From positions 1-64,000 of the forward strand of contig JAFDIV010000022.1 of assembly GCA_019307815.1 (NCBI GenBank): a stretch of DNA of 64,000 nt, in the 5' to 3' direction. The position numbers and the translations under genes were made by a program. The DNA is from Deltaproteobacteria bacterium. GTDB lineage: Bacteria > Desulfobacterota > DSM-4660 > Desulfatiglandales > Desulfatiglandaceae. The notes under the pieces are model-generated. The model did no database searches. It was not told the DNA's origin and saw only the letters and a list, made by a program, of their open reading frames with translations. This document shows, one piece after another, positions 11,769 through 20,234 of the stretch (the first letter of the stretch is position 1; every line of letters starts with the position of its first letter).

Positions 11769-12569
11769 TTGGGCTCAAGTTTTCGCAGGACAATGAACTG
11801 GTACAAAAATTTCGTCATGGACTGGAGGTATCCTGTTGAGGTGGTGGAGAGGTGCATGGAGCTGGCCCTTGAATGGGCCTTATGCGAGATTACGTGGGTG
11901 AGTGAGTGTGATGTTTACAAGGAGGGAGATAACTGGTTTGCGGTGATTTACCTGGACGTGCCCGGGGTGGTAAATCCGAACGATGTGCCCTGGCTGAAGG
12001 GGATTACGTATGGAAGCAAAATCCCCATAGAGGGGTCTGCGGACTACTGGGCGCGTGTATTTCGGGATCTTGAGGATAATTGGCGGGATAAGTTTGAGTA
12101 CCTGGCGAATACAGGGCTTGAAGAAGAAACTATAAGGCAATTCCGTGCATTAAGGCATACAGCGGTGAGAGGTGAAATTGCCGGGGCCGGGGCAAGTGGG
12201 GACAGCATTTGGGTTCACCTTGACAACGGGGCTATGAGGACGAGCGCAGAGTTAAGGAAAGCGGAACAGGTCCCCGGGGAGGTGTACAAAAAGGGGGACG
12301 TGATGTACTTCTACCTCTCAAAGGTGGCGAAAGAGGAAACCGGTTACTGTGCCTGGCTCGAGGTGTCGAGAGCCAGCAAAAATTTCCCGGCAGCGCTCAT
12401 ACGGATGTACGCGCCCTGGGTAAAGGCGAAGGGAATCAGGAGGATAGTTGGTAAGAAGTCCTGGGTGCGCTGTAGCGAGCACCCGGGCAGGGAGGTCCTC
12501 AAAAAAGTGAGTAAGGAATTGAGGGGTGAAGTGGTGGAGGTAATCCTGCCCCACTCAGTCAAGCCCTAG
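11769..12569 (+). CDS. NusA-like (N-terminal/S1/KH) transcription factor of the element
   Basis: NusA binds RNA polymerase and nascent RNA and controls pausing, termination and antitermination. Residues about 134-203 read as a NusA S1 domain: GEIAGAGASGDSIWVHL, then VPGEVYKKGDVMYFYLSKV, ending LEVSRASKNFPAAL, where NusA has LSRTxPxFL. Residues 216-262 match the start and end of KH1 (VSKELRGEVVEVILP against ELRGEKIDI), but the segment with the GxxG loop is missing. Residues 1-130 resemble the polymerase-binding domain in length and pattern. At 266 residues it is much shorter than cellular NusA. TTG 11769 has a better ribosome binding site (GGGGGG) than ATG 11793. It is divergent from the leftward arm, whose genes are separated by terminators. 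Confidence 0.65.
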   Translation: MGSSFRRTMNWYKNFVMDWRYPVEVVERCMELALEWALCEITWVSECDVYKEGDNWFAVIYLDVPGVVNPNDVPWLKGITYGSKIPIEGSADYWARVFRDLEDNWRDKFEYLANTGLEEETIRQFRALRHTAVRGEIAGAGASGDSIWVHLDNGAMRTSAELRKAEQVPGEVYKKGDVMYFYLSKVAKEETGYCAWLEVSRASKNFPAALIRMYAPWVKAKGIRRIVGKKSWVRCSEHPGREVLKKVSKELRGEVVEVILPHSVKP

Positions 12570-13391
12570 CTCCTTCCTCCATGCCAGAGGGCGAAGCCTC
12601 TCAAGCTCGTCGCGGGTGTAGTTAAATTCCAATTGAGCGGAAGTCGGTGAGATCAGTTCGTCTTGTAATTCCTCAGTTGTAAGAAGGTCGATTAGATACC
12701 TCAATTTCTCCTTGTACTTGGGACTTTCTTTGCGCCAGATCGAAAACTTGATTTGGTCGAAGTCCACATTCCATGATTGCGGGATTTTGCCGAGGCCTAA
12801 ACGGTCAAAGAGCTCAACAACTGCCTTAGGATCAGTGTGGCTTTGACGAGGGCTGCCTATCTTCTGGGCGAAGTCTCTGGTAATACTGATAGAATTAGCC
12901 AGTTTGGCCCCTCCCCCCTCCAGGGCGGCGCGTATTGCGTCCTGTAGGACATCACCTACCTTGAAGATACATGCTCCGTCGGGTCCGAAGGGGATAACTA
13001 CATACCTGGATTCGCTACCTTTAAGTTCCGCCACGAAGTAACGCTTGATTGCCAACTCTTCAGTCGCATCCCTGCCGTGGGTCCGCCATGTGCGGTCAAT
13101 GTCGGCGATAATTAGATGCTTCGCCTCACCAAGCTGGTCGATCCCAGGAAATGGAAGCTCAAAATATCCCCAGTTGTTTACTGTTGCAGGGGTACGTCCA
13201 GTTATGTACCATCCTCGCGCAGTTTTGGTAATAACGGATATTCGCTCAAGAAGGTCTGGAGAGGGATGAAGGCTACCAGCTTCTATGTCCTGGAGTTCCT
13301 GTCTTGTGATGCCAATGAAGTGGGCAAAAGCACCAGGAGGGAAACAAAAGACTCCCAATCTAATTAGTCTGAGTCTTGATCCGATGTCCAT
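12555..13391 (-). CDS. XRE-type transcriptional regulator, tandem paralogue 2
   Basis: The 278-residue protein has an N-terminal Cro/C1-type helix-turn-helix (residues about 4-55: GAFAHFIGITRQELQDIEAG) and a long C-terminal domain of unknown type. It is paralogous to its upstream neighbour: both share a segment near residue 65 (RTPATVNNWGYFELPFPGID against RPPAIETGWLFYDIPPKAW) and a later DRLGL motif. ATG at 13391 has a weak ribosome binding site and lies 18 bp from the upstream stop, suggesting coupled translation. It overlaps the NusA-like gene tail to tail by 15 bp. Confidence 0.75.
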   Translation of the reverse strand: MDIGSRLRLIRLGVFCFPPGAFAHFIGITRQELQDIEAGSLHPSPDLLERISVITKTARGWYITGRTPATVNNWGYFELPFPGIDQLGEAKHLIIADIDRTWRTHGRDATEELAIKRYFVAELKGSESRYVVIPFGPDGACIFKVGDVLQDAIRAALEGGGAKLANSISITRDFAQKIGSPRQSHTDPKAVVELFDRLGLGKIPQSWNVDFDQIKFSIWRKESPKYKEKLRYLIDLLTTEELQDELISPTSAQLEFNYTRDELERLRPLAWRKELGLD

Positions 13392-13409
13392 TGGGGAAAG
13401 TTCTTAGCT

Positions 13410-14201
13410 TCAGTGTTGTCTGTCCTTCTGAATACTCTTCAGTTCCTCCCAAACATCGGCAGGGTCCACACCGAGATCCATAATCTTGAGGCAGAGTTCC
13501 CTTAATCTCTTCCTCTTCAGGTTCTCATCTTTAATTCTATCGGCAGTTTTTATATCTCGCGTTAATTTTTTTAATGACCGCCACGTTTTGGTAAGCTGGG
13601 TAAGGCCAAGGCGATCATGGAGCTGAAGCAAGGTCTCGATATTGTCAAGATTCTGTCCGGGAGTTAAGTTGGAAGGTGTATCAACGTCATACATTTGAGC
13701 GTGCTCTACCAGTTCGAGGTTTAATTTCTCTGTGATGGCATCGAAGTTAGGCCAAAAGTCCACAACGACCCTAAGCACACAAGAGGCCTGCGGGGCGATG
13801 GGAAATACGTAATACCTAAGGCCTTCAGGCAGTTCTCCAATTGCAAATTGCTTGACGGAGTGGTCAATAAGAAACTCTCGGAAGTTATTGTCAATAATCG
13901 GTCTAAGGTCAGAGTAGGCTTTACCTCGGATGGAATGGAACCAGTTATCCCAAGCTTTTGGGGGTATGTCGTAAAATAGCCAGCCGGTTTCTATTGCTGG
14001 TGGCCTACCGTAAGCCAGATAGTCCTTTCTAATTCCGACAATCAGCGAGAAGTGTTCAAGTCGCTCCCTGTAACCGGTAACGCCGGTTGCCCTCTCCAGT
14101 GAGGCGTATTGTCTCTGGGTTAGCCCCAGAAAGTCGGCCAGGTGTTTCTGATTGTACCCCATAAAAACCCTAAACAAACGTAATCTAGCGCCCAGAATCA
14201 A
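13410..14201 (-). CDS. XRE-type transcriptional regulator, tandem paralogue 1
   Basis: The 263-residue protein has an N-terminal helix-turn-helix (MGYNQKHLADFLGLTQRQYASLERATG) and the same unusual C-terminal domain as its neighbour, including an HDRLGL motif near residue 192. A TTG start at 14201 is likely, preceded by AAGGTGGTC. It is divergent from the ParB-sigma gene across a 424-bp control region with repeated GCTAGCGC-type palindromes, a layout like a phage repressor-operator region. The likely role is maintaining repression of the element. Confidence 0.75.
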   Translation of the reverse strand: MILGARLRLFRVFMGYNQKHLADFLGLTQRQYASLERATGVTGYRERLEHFSLIVGIRKDYLAYGRPPAIETGWLFYDIPPKAWDNWFHSIRGKAYSDLRPIIDNNFREFLIDHSVKQFAIGELPEGLRYYVFPIAPQASCVLRVVVDFWPNFDAITEKLNLELVEHAQMYDVDTPSNLTPGQNLDNIETLLQLHDRLGLTQLTKTWRSLKKLTRDIKTADRIKDENLKRKRLRELCLKIMDLGVDPADVWEELKSIQKDRQH

Positions 14202-14625
14202 AACAGACCACCTTTGTCAAAATGAAGTTAATGAATGAGCGTCGGTCCAGCGCTTTAGCTGTGCAGGATACACGTGCATCGCTAGCGCCTATCTAGTAGT
14301 TAGCATTTTTCGGGGCTAATGGCAAAAGGGTTTTACTCTTCGAAGGGAGAAAGCCAGCTGAAGAGGATAATCCTGCTAGAGGACTGAAACCCTGTATAGA
14401 GGGGGTCAGGGGGAAAGTGATGAAAACTTCTTGACAAAGATTAGCGCTAGCGCTAGCCTTGTGCCCTGGCAAACCACTGGTTTGTATTAAGGTTGGGTTT
14501 CAGAAGCGTCAACAAAGGGTGAAATGGCCATTAGTTGACGGCCATGAGTCGGAGGATGTTTGCCCTGCCCTGTCAATGAGAGGCGAAAGGAGGCAAAGAA
14601 ACCAAAATAGTTAGGGGGTAATGTC
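14202..14625. promoter_or_regulatory. divergent control region with repeated AGCGCT palindromes
   Basis: The rightward promoter has -35 TTGACA (14431-14436), a 17-bp spacer and -10 TAGCCT (14454-14459). The palindromic run TTAGCGCTAGCGCTAG lies in the spacer and -10. Related sites are AGCGCT (14249-14254), GCTAGCGC (14281-14288) and a half-like site CTAGCGCC inside the start of the repressor gene (about 14185-14192). This spacing recalls phage operator arrays; the XRE paralogues are the likely ligands (inference). Confidence 0.65.
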
Positions 14626-16746
14626 ATGGGAATAGAACAACGCCATGTCAATATTCCGATTTCAAAACTGCAGGTACCACCTCCAGAGTTTAGTCCCAGG
14701 GTCATTGGCGGACTGAGCCAGACATTTGTGAGACGGTACAGAGAGGTTATCGAAGCAGGCGAGGGCGAGAAACTGTGGCCGATTGAAGTTTGGGACAAGG
14801 AACCCGGTAAATATTGGATTGTATCAGGTGTCCATCGGTATCACGCCGCGCTAGAAGAAGGTCTGGCCGAGATCCCCTGCGTGGTCCGCGATGACATAAC
14901 TGAGAGAACGTTCCTGCTTGAGGCGTTCGTCCCAAACCTGACACACGGATACCCCTATGTGGAAAATGAAAGGCGGGAGGTTGTGAGAATCCTTTATAGT
15001 CGTGGTTTGAGTGTTAAGGAAATTCATGAAAAGACGCATATCTCTGAGCGGACGTTGCAGCAGTGGGTTAAGGACCTGGCGGACCAGAGGCGCAGCATGA
15101 GAAATGCTGCGATTATGGAAATGGCGAGAAATGGGCTTTCGCATGAGGAGATTGCAAGGAGAGTGGGCCTTACAAGACAGGGCGTTGATAGGATTCTCAA
15201 GATGGACAAAACTGCAGAGTTGCAGTTTTGTCCATCCCGATCTGCCGATTATGAAAACGCCTGGAATTTCCATAAGTTAAATAAACCAGATAAGACGGCA
15301 GACGAAAAGGCATCGGTTAACATTTGTTCTACTTTTGTTAACCCTAAGGATGATGGCCACGGGTTCGCAAAGCGAGATGAGGAGTCTGGCTACCCAGACG
15401 AGTCCCCTACCTTCGACCATTCCGACGTCTTGTCGTCTTCTTTTTCCGAAAATAGTCCTGATGATGAGGGACTTGATAAAGACAACGATTCCGCCGGATT
15501 TGAGAGTGGTCCCACACCAAATGAACCGATAGCCGGTCAAGAAGACACAGAAGAGCCCTCCCATAGAGTTATTCCTTCCTCTCACAGACAGGGCGTGGAA
15601 CCTGAGGAAGCCCGAAGGTCAGAAAGCAGGGAGGGGGAGACAGAGGCGTTGGAGGAGCCAACCCCTGATGCTGAGGATGTCGGTTATGAGGAGTCATTGG
15701 AGGCCCAAGAGGATACGGACTTGGAGCCTGAGCCAGCCAGCGCCAGCTCAGGCCGATCCCGGGAGCCTGATGCCAAGTATTTGGAGCAATTCGCGATGTT
15801 CACAAACCTCCCCGGGGAAAAACAGAAAGCAATTGAGATAATCTATTACGTCGCCCAGAGGAAGCAAGGTGCACGCAGCTTTGACCTCGATGACATAGCA
15901 GAGAGGGTGTCCGGTGACGGGCTATCTGAATGGGCCTGGATGCAGGCCGTAGTGAACTGCGCGATAGTCCTTGCGCTGGGGACATCGGCGGAGGTTGAGG
16001 AGATAGCCGAAAGGCTAGGCCTGGAGCCGGATGTGGTAAGACTTATAGGGACTTTCGTGAAGATGGGCGTATGCAACCCAATCGGCACGGGATTATGGAA
16101 CTGGGCCAGAAGGAATCTCTGGAAGACTCCTCCGGAGTGGCTATTGGAGCTTGTTGGACTTGAGAAGGAAGACCTGTGGTACGCCCTTGAAGGGCGGGAG
16201 GCGCCGTCCCGGGATAAGGTGAGGAACATGGATGAGGAGGTGCTCAAATTCACAAATTCGACTGTACTAACTTTACGCAGTATCCGGGACCAGATCAGGA
16301 GCCATCTTTACACGAAGGAAGCACTCCTACTGTATCTGCTATCCGCAAATAAGATGACGATCGTGCTCAATGAGATCAGAGAGGCGATTCGGATTCAAGA
16401 GGCGAATGCCAGGCCTGGAGGCAATGGAGACGGGGCGGTAACGCTGAACGAAGAGTTGCTGGAGCAGTTCCGCCCTCTGGTGGAGAAGGTGGCCGCTATT
16501 CACTCGAGGACTCTTCCTGGCGTTTCGAGTGACGAGCTGGAGCAAGACCTGTGGATAGCCGCAATTCTTGGGATCTTGGGCTGGGAGCCGGATCGTAGCA
16601 GCTTGAAGACCTGGGTGAAGAAGATGGTATTGTGGAAGGTTAAGGAAGTAAAACGGGAGGAATACAAGCGGCTGAAGCATGAAATCGGATACCCAGTTCA
16701 GGGTAATGAACCACCGGGAGGAGGGCAGAAAGATGAAACCGCCTGA
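14626..16746 (+). CDS. ParB-N/HTH protein with a C-terminal sigma-70 region 2-like domain
   Basis: A 706-residue multidomain regulator. Residues 1-100 are a ParB/Noc N-terminal domain with VSGVHRYHAAL, the ParB G-x-x-R box. Two helix-turn-helix motifs follow (about 117-145, ILYSRGLSVKEIHEKTHISE; about 163-195, NGLSHEEIARRVGLTRQGVD). Residues about 220-385 are an acidic, low-complexity linker. Residues about 390-520 are helical with a possible further helix-turn-helix (EEIAERLGLEPDVVRLIGTF). Residues about 600-680 match sigma-70 region 2: LLEQFRPLVEKVAAIHSRTL, a D-E-L-E-Q-D-L-W stretch, then SLKTWVKKMVLWKVKEVKRE. Region 4 is absent. Start ATG 14626 follows GGGGG. The fusion suggests a segregation or regulator protein that contacts RNA polymerase. 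Confidence 0.7.
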   Translation: MGIEQRHVNIPISKLQVPPPEFSPRVIGGLSQTFVRRYREVIEAGEGEKLWPIEVWDKEPGKYWIVSGVHRYHAALEEGLAEIPCVVRDDITERTFLLEAFVPNLTHGYPYVENERREVVRILYSRGLSVKEIHEKTHISERTLQQWVKDLADQRRSMRNAAIMEMARNGLSHEEIARRVGLTRQGVDRILKMDKTAELQFCPSRSADYENAWNFHKLNKPDKTADEKASVNICSTFVNPKDDGHGFAKRDEESGYPDESPTFDHSDVLSSSFSENSPDDEGLDKDNDSAGFESGPTPNEPIAGQEDTEEPSHRVIPSSHRQGVEPEEARRSESREGETEALEEPTPDAEDVGYEESLEAQEDTDLEPEPASASSGRSREPDAKYLEQFAMFTNLPGEKQKAIEIIYYVAQRKQGARSFDLDDIAERVSGDGLSEWAWMQAVVNCAIVLALGTSAEVEEIAERLGLEPDVVRLIGTFVKMGVCNPIGTGLWNWARRNLWKTPPEWLLELVGLEKEDLWYALEGREAPSRDKVRNMDEEVLKFTNSTVLTLRSIRDQIRSHLYTKEALLLYLLSANKMTIVLNEIREAIRIQEANARPGGNGDGAVTLNEELLEQFRPLVEKVAAIHSRTLPGVSSDELEQDLWIAAILGILGWEPDRSSLKTWVKKMVLWKVKEVKREEYKRLKHEIGYPVQGNEPPGGGQKDETA

Positions 16747-16772
16747 AAGGGCAAAGTAGGCGTTAGTGCGAG

Positions 16773-17120
16773 GTGGTGAGTAAAGTGTTCGTAGGCGCAA
16801 AGACAGATCTTCGAAAATTTGAAAATGTGAAGACAGAAGTGCTGGCACCGCAGGAGGTAGCGAGGATTCTCAATAAATCATTGAGATGGGTTTACAAATA
16901 TGGTTATGATTTGGGCGGTGTCAAAATAGGTGGGTCATGGATTTTCACGAAGGAGAGCCTGTTCAATGCCTTACAAGCAAGGAAAGAAATGGCGTGCAGT
17001 GGTTACTATCCAAGGGCGGCGGTATCAAAAGCTTTTTCCAACAAAGCGAGAAGCCCAATTATGGGAGGCTCGGGAAAGAAAAAGACTGTTAGAAAGGACC
17101 CGCACGGTCTACTTGCTTGA
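16773..17120 (+). CDS. excisionase-like MerR/HTH_17 protein overlapping the integrase gene
   Basis: Residues about 22-68 form a small winged helix typical of excisionases: VLAPQEVARILNKSLRWVYK, then GVKIGGSWIFTKESLFNAL. Such proteins bind arm sites and steer the integrase towards excision. The frame opens with GTG at 16773, with alternative GTG starts a few codons on. It runs to 17120 and overlaps the integrase by about 155 bp in another frame. The last 40 residues look like out-of-frame integrase sequence, so the functional protein is probably the first 70 residues. A close overlap of xis and int is also seen in lambda. Confidence 0.65.
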   Translation: MVSKVFVGAKTDLRKFENVKTEVLAPQEVARILNKSLRWVYKYGYDLGGVKIGGSWIFTKESLFNALQARKEMACSGYYPRAAVSKAFSNKARSPIMGGSGKKKTVRKDPHGLLA

Positions 17121-18012
17121 TGCGGGAACCAAGTATCTGGACTATTCAAAGGCCCGACATACTCCTAAGACTTACAGTGAGAAAAGGAAAGCGATCAGAG
17201 ACCTCATAAAGCATACAGGAGACATCCCGATTGAGAGTATAACGGCAGACATGATCCTACCAATGCTTTTGCCGAAATCGACCAAGAATCTTTTCAATCG
17301 CACAAGAAAAGAATTACATGCCTTTTTCGAGTTTTGCCGGAGGAATTACAGCCTTACCAAAAACCCAGTCGCCGATATTGGCCGTCTTCCTGTAGAAAGA
17401 AAACCTCAACCTGTGCCAACTGAAGAAGAGATTGTGCGCCTTCTTGTTGCCGCTGGGCGCCAAGACAGAAATCTCCTTATTGCTTTTATCACGACAGGGG
17501 GAAGGCGTTCTGAGATATTTCGCTGGACGTGGACAGAGGACATAAACTTTGAAAAGCGAATCGTAAGGCTAGGGTCGAGGAAAACGCGATCAGGAGAAAT
17601 GAGATATAGATGGGTACCTATGAACGATGCTCTTTATGATGCCTTGATGGATCAATGGAAAACTAGGTTGCCCTATTCTGACTATGTTTTCCAGAATAAA
17701 GACCCCCGGCATCCTCGGTACGGCGATAGATTTACGACCCGAAGGAGGTTTATGAGGTCCCTTTGCAAAAGAGCAGGAATCGAAAAAGATTTAGGGTTTC
17801 ATTCACTACGGCGATTTTTCGCGTCCATCTTGGCGGATAAGCACAAGGAAAGCCTTCCTGTAATACAGAAATTGCTTGGTCATGCCTCCATGCTTACCAC
17901 AGAAAAATATGTCTACAATATCTTCCAAGACATCAAGAAAGCGGTCGACAAAATTGAAATAAAAATACCCCACGAAATACCCCAAAATGAGTCTAGGGAT
18001 GAGGTAAGGTGA
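16966..18012 (+). CDS. tyrosine recombinase / integrase
   Basis: The enzyme has 348 residues counting from ATG 16966 (MPYKQGKKWRAV). An N-terminal arm-binding domain (RAVVTIQGRRYQKLFPTKREA) is followed by a core-binding SAM-like domain and the catalytic domain. Visible catalytic residues are Arg in TTGGRRSEIF, Lys in the beta hairpin near RKTRSGEMRYRWVPM, H-x-x-R in GFHSLRRFFA, His in LLGHAS and Tyr in TEKYVYNI. It reads towards tRNA-Glu and stops about 20 bp from that gene's 3' end, so the target is probably that tRNA. ATG 16930 gives a longer but poorer N-terminus. Confidence 0.9.
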   Translation: MPYKQGKKWRAVVTIQGRRYQKLFPTKREAQLWEARERKRLLERTRTVYLLDAGTKYLDYSKARHTPKTYSEKRKAIRDLIKHTGDIPIESITADMILPMLLPKSTKNLFNRTRKELHAFFEFCRRNYSLTKNPVADIGRLPVERKPQPVPTEEEIVRLLVAAGRQDRNLLIAFITTGGRRSEIFRWTWTEDINFEKRIVRLGSRKTRSGEMRYRWVPMNDALYDALMDQWKTRLPYSDYVFQNKDPRHPRYGDRFTTRRRFMRSLCKRAGIEKDLGFHSLRRFFASILADKHKESLPVIQKLLGHASMLTTEKYVYNIFQDIKKAVDKIEIKIPHEIPQNESRDEVR

Positions 18013-18031
18013 GGTAACTTATTGAAATAAT

Positions 18032-18107
18032 TGGTGGTCCCAACGGGACTCGAACCCGTGTCTTCGGCGTGAGAGGCCGATATCCTAGACCGCTAGACGA
18101 TGGGACC
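18032..18107 (-). tRNA. tRNA-Glu (CTC)
   Basis: Read on the minus strand it folds with a 7-bp acceptor stem (GGTCCCA/TGGGACC), anticodon loop CTCTCAC, a standard T arm (GGTTCGAGTCC) and an encoded CCA end. The 3' end faces the integrase and is the probable attachment site. Confidence 0.95.
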
Positions 18108-18121
18108 ACATCAAAGAAAAA

Positions 18122-18195
18122 TGGCTGGGGGACTAGGATTCGAACCTAGGTTAACGGGGCCAGAACCCGTCGTCCTGCCGCTGGACGATCCCCCA
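18122..18195 (-). tRNA. tRNA-Gln (CTG)
   Basis: Acceptor stem TGGGGGA/TCCCCCA, anticodon loop TTCTGGC with anticodon CTG, T arm GGTTCGAATCC, CCA encoded. It lies 14 bp upstream of tRNA-Glu in the same transcript. Confidence 0.95.
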
Positions 18196-18206
18196 GCAAA
18201 CGATTC

Positions 18207-18235
18207 TATTTTGCGAAAAATCATAAAAATGTCAA
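18207..18235 (-). promoter_or_regulatory. probable promoter of the tRNA pair
   Basis: Minus-strand TTGACA (18235-18230) is followed 17-18 bp on by an A/T-rich AAAATAG -10-like hexamer, just upstream of tRNA-Gln. Confidence 0.4.
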
Positions 18236-18249
18236 GGGAAAAGGATATC

Positions 18250-19239
18250 CTATGTCCCGGCCACCTTCCAGCATCGGACAAAATGGTTGGTATCTATTTC
18301 CACCAGATCTATTTCTTCACGCCCACATCGTGCCTCCACCAATGGGCATCTGCCCTGGAACTTGCAGCCAGGTGGTGGATCAATGGGGCTGGGTACATCA
18401 CCTGAGAGGGGTTTTAGTTCCACTTGCTGGCCAGGTTTGGGGGCCGCATCAAACAGGGCCTTGGTATAGGGATGAAGCGGGCGCACAAAGAGCTCTTCAG
18501 CAGGGGCATATTCCATAATGTGACCAAGGTACATGACCGCTACCCAATCGCTCATATAGCCCACCACGTTCAAGTCATGGGAAATGAAAAGATAAGTAAG
18601 CCCCAGCTTTTCTTGAAGCTCTTTAAGAAGATTCAATATCTGGGCCTGTATGGATACATCCAGTGCTGATACCGGCTCGTCGCACAGGACAAGGGAGGGC
18701 TGCACACTTAAGGCCCTTGCAATACCCACCCTCTGGCGTTGTCCCCCGCTGAACTCATGGGGGTAGCGATCCGCCACTTCAGGACTGAGTCCAGCCATTT
18801 GAAGGAGTGCCGAGACCCTTTCCTTTCTTTCAGCGCGGTCGCGGATGCCCGCTACGCGTAAGCCCTCTTCCACTGTTTGTCCAATGGTCATGCGTGGGTT
18901 CAGGGATCCAAAAGGGTCCTGGAATACGATCTGCATTTGTTTCCTGATGGGCTTCATGTCTTTTTCGGAAAGCCTGGTGATGTCTACCCCCTCATAAAGG
19001 ATGTAGCCCGAGTCTGGATCCAAGAGTCTAAGGGCGAGTCTCGCCACTGTGGATTTGCCACAACCACTTTCGCCCACAAGTCCCAGTGTCTGTCCCTTGG
19101 TTATCTCAAAGTCCACCCCATCCACTGCCTTCACCCAGGCCTTGGTCCTCTGCAGGAATCCGCGGCGCACAGGGAAATATTTCTTGAGCCCCCGGACTTT
19201 AAGCAATGGCCTGTTAGAGGTGGTTTGTTCATTCGTCAT
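18250..19239 (-). CDS. oppF: oligopeptide/dipeptide ABC transporter ATP-binding protein (OppF-like)
   Basis: The 329-residue ATPase powers peptide import. It has Walker A GESGCGKST near residue 49, signature [15 protein letters not shown], Walker B LVLCDEPVSALD and the C-terminal oligo-peptide domain with a Cys cluster (GCKFQGRCP...ARC...C), which distinguishes peptide-transporter ATPases. Its start overlaps the stop of oppD by 4 bp. It is the last gene of a four-gene minus-strand operon encoding two permeases and two ATPases, with a solute-binding protein upstream. Confidence 0.93.
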   Translation of the reverse strand: MTNEQTTSNRPLLKVRGLKKYFPVRRGFLQRTKAWVKAVDGVDFEITKGQTLGLVGESGCGKSTVARLALRLLDPDSGYILYEGVDITRLSEKDMKPIRKQMQIVFQDPFGSLNPRMTIGQTVEEGLRVAGIRDRAERKERVSALLQMAGLSPEVADRYPHEFSGGQRQRVGIARALSVQPSLVLCDEPVSALDVSIQAQILNLLKELQEKLGLTYLFISHDLNVVGYMSDWVAVMYLGHIMEYAPAEELFVRPLHPYTKALFDAAPKPGQQVELKPLSGDVPSPIDPPPGCKFQGRCPLVEARCGREEIDLVEIDTNHFVRCWKVAGT

Positions 19240-20234
19240 TGTGTTTTCCGTCCTTGTTTGTGATATAGCACAGAACAGCGGCTAAGGTGGCCGTTGCCAT
19301 AGTCACAGAATTCCGGAAATTCTTGCCTGCAAGTAGTCTCTGCAAAGCTGCACCGGGGGTGGAACGGACAACCCCGCGGTTTAAAGGCCGGATTGGGAAC
19401 AGAACCTGGAATGCTATGGAGCCTCTTTCCCCGCTTGAATCGGCTGGGCAGGGAGGCCATGAGCCCCATGGTATAGGGGTGCCTAGGATGACTGAACACC
19501 CATGAGGTGGGGCCTTGTTCCACCACTGTGCCTGCGTACATAACGAAAACCCGGCTTGCAATGGCAGCCACTACCCCCAGATCATGGGTAATGTAGAGGA
19601 TGGACATCCCTCTAGTCCTTTTCAGGGTGTTGAGCAGATTCAGGATCTGGGCCTGAATGGTGACGTCAAGGGCGGTTGTGGGCTCATCGGCAATGATCAG
19701 GTCAGGGCTGCAGGCAAGGGCCATAGCAATCATGACACGTTGGCGCTGTCCCCCGCTAAGTTGGTGTGGATAATCCTTCAATCTTTCCTCGGCAGAGGCG
19801 ATTCCCACATCCTTGAGTAACTGTATACACCGGGCCCGTATGGCCTCTTCACCCAATGATTCGTGGGTTTCAATGACTTCGGCAATTTGGTCTCCGATGG
19901 TAAATACAGGGTTGAGAGAGGTGAGGGGTTCCTGAAATACCATCCCGATTCTACGGCCCCGAATACGCCGCAGCTCCTCCTGGGAGAGGTCCAGCAGATT
20001 TTGTCCATCAAAGAGGATTCGGCCTCCCTTGATTTTGCCCGGTGGGCTTGGAATAAGGCCGAGTATACTCAGGGCTGATACGGTCTTGCCACACCCTGAC
20101 TCTCCTACGATGCACACACACTCCCCTTTTCTTATGTCATATGAGACGCCGTCTACGGCCTTGGCAGTGCCCTCTGCACCTCTGAAATAGACCTTAAGAT
20201 CTTGCACGGCCAGCAATGTCTCTGCTGTGCTCAT
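19236..20234 (-). CDS. oppD: oligopeptide/dipeptide ABC transporter ATP-binding protein (OppD-like)
   Basis: This 332-residue partner of the downstream ATPase carries Walker [10 protein letters not shown]-loop [11 protein letters not shown], signature [15 protein letters not shown], Walker [13 protein letters not shown], and a C-terminal peptide-transporter domain with Cys residues ([15 protein letters not shown]). Its ATG overlaps the stop of the permease gene by 4 bp. The OppD-OppF heterodimer energises import through OppB and OppC. Confidence 0.93.
   Translation of the reverse strand: MSTAETLLAVQDLKVYFRGAEGTAKAVDGVSYDIRKGECVCIVGESGCGKTVSALSILGLIPSPPGKIKGGRILFDGQNLLDLSQEELRRIRGRRIGMVFQEPLTSLNPVFTIGDQIAEVIETHESLGEEAIRARCIQLLKDVGIASAEERLKDYPHQLSGGQRQRVMIAMALACSPDLIIADEPTTALDVTIQAQILNLLNTLKRTRGMSILYITHDLGVVAAIASRVFVMYAGTVVEQGPTSWVFSHPRHPYTMGLMASLPSRFKRGKRLHSIPGSVPNPAFKPRGCPFHPRCSFAETTCRQEFPEFCDYGNGHLSRCSVLYHKQGRKTQ

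Larger units (their letters stand above)
1..18031. mobile_element. right part of an integrated phage-like or integrative element (left end outside window)
   Basis: The tyrosine recombinase gene ends at 18012, about 20 bp from the CCA end of a tRNA-Glu gene, which is the classic layout for integration into a tRNA 3' end. Leftward of it are an excisionase-like gene, phage-style repressors, a ParB-like regulator, and SSB, exonuclease and annealing genes, an ArdC-like protein, a Bro-N antirepressor and many small unknown genes. No capsid, terminase or conjugation genes are visible, so prophage, phage satellite and ICE cannot be told apart. I found no second copy of the tRNA-Glu 3' end in the window, so the other attachment site must lie further left. 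Confidence 0.8.
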
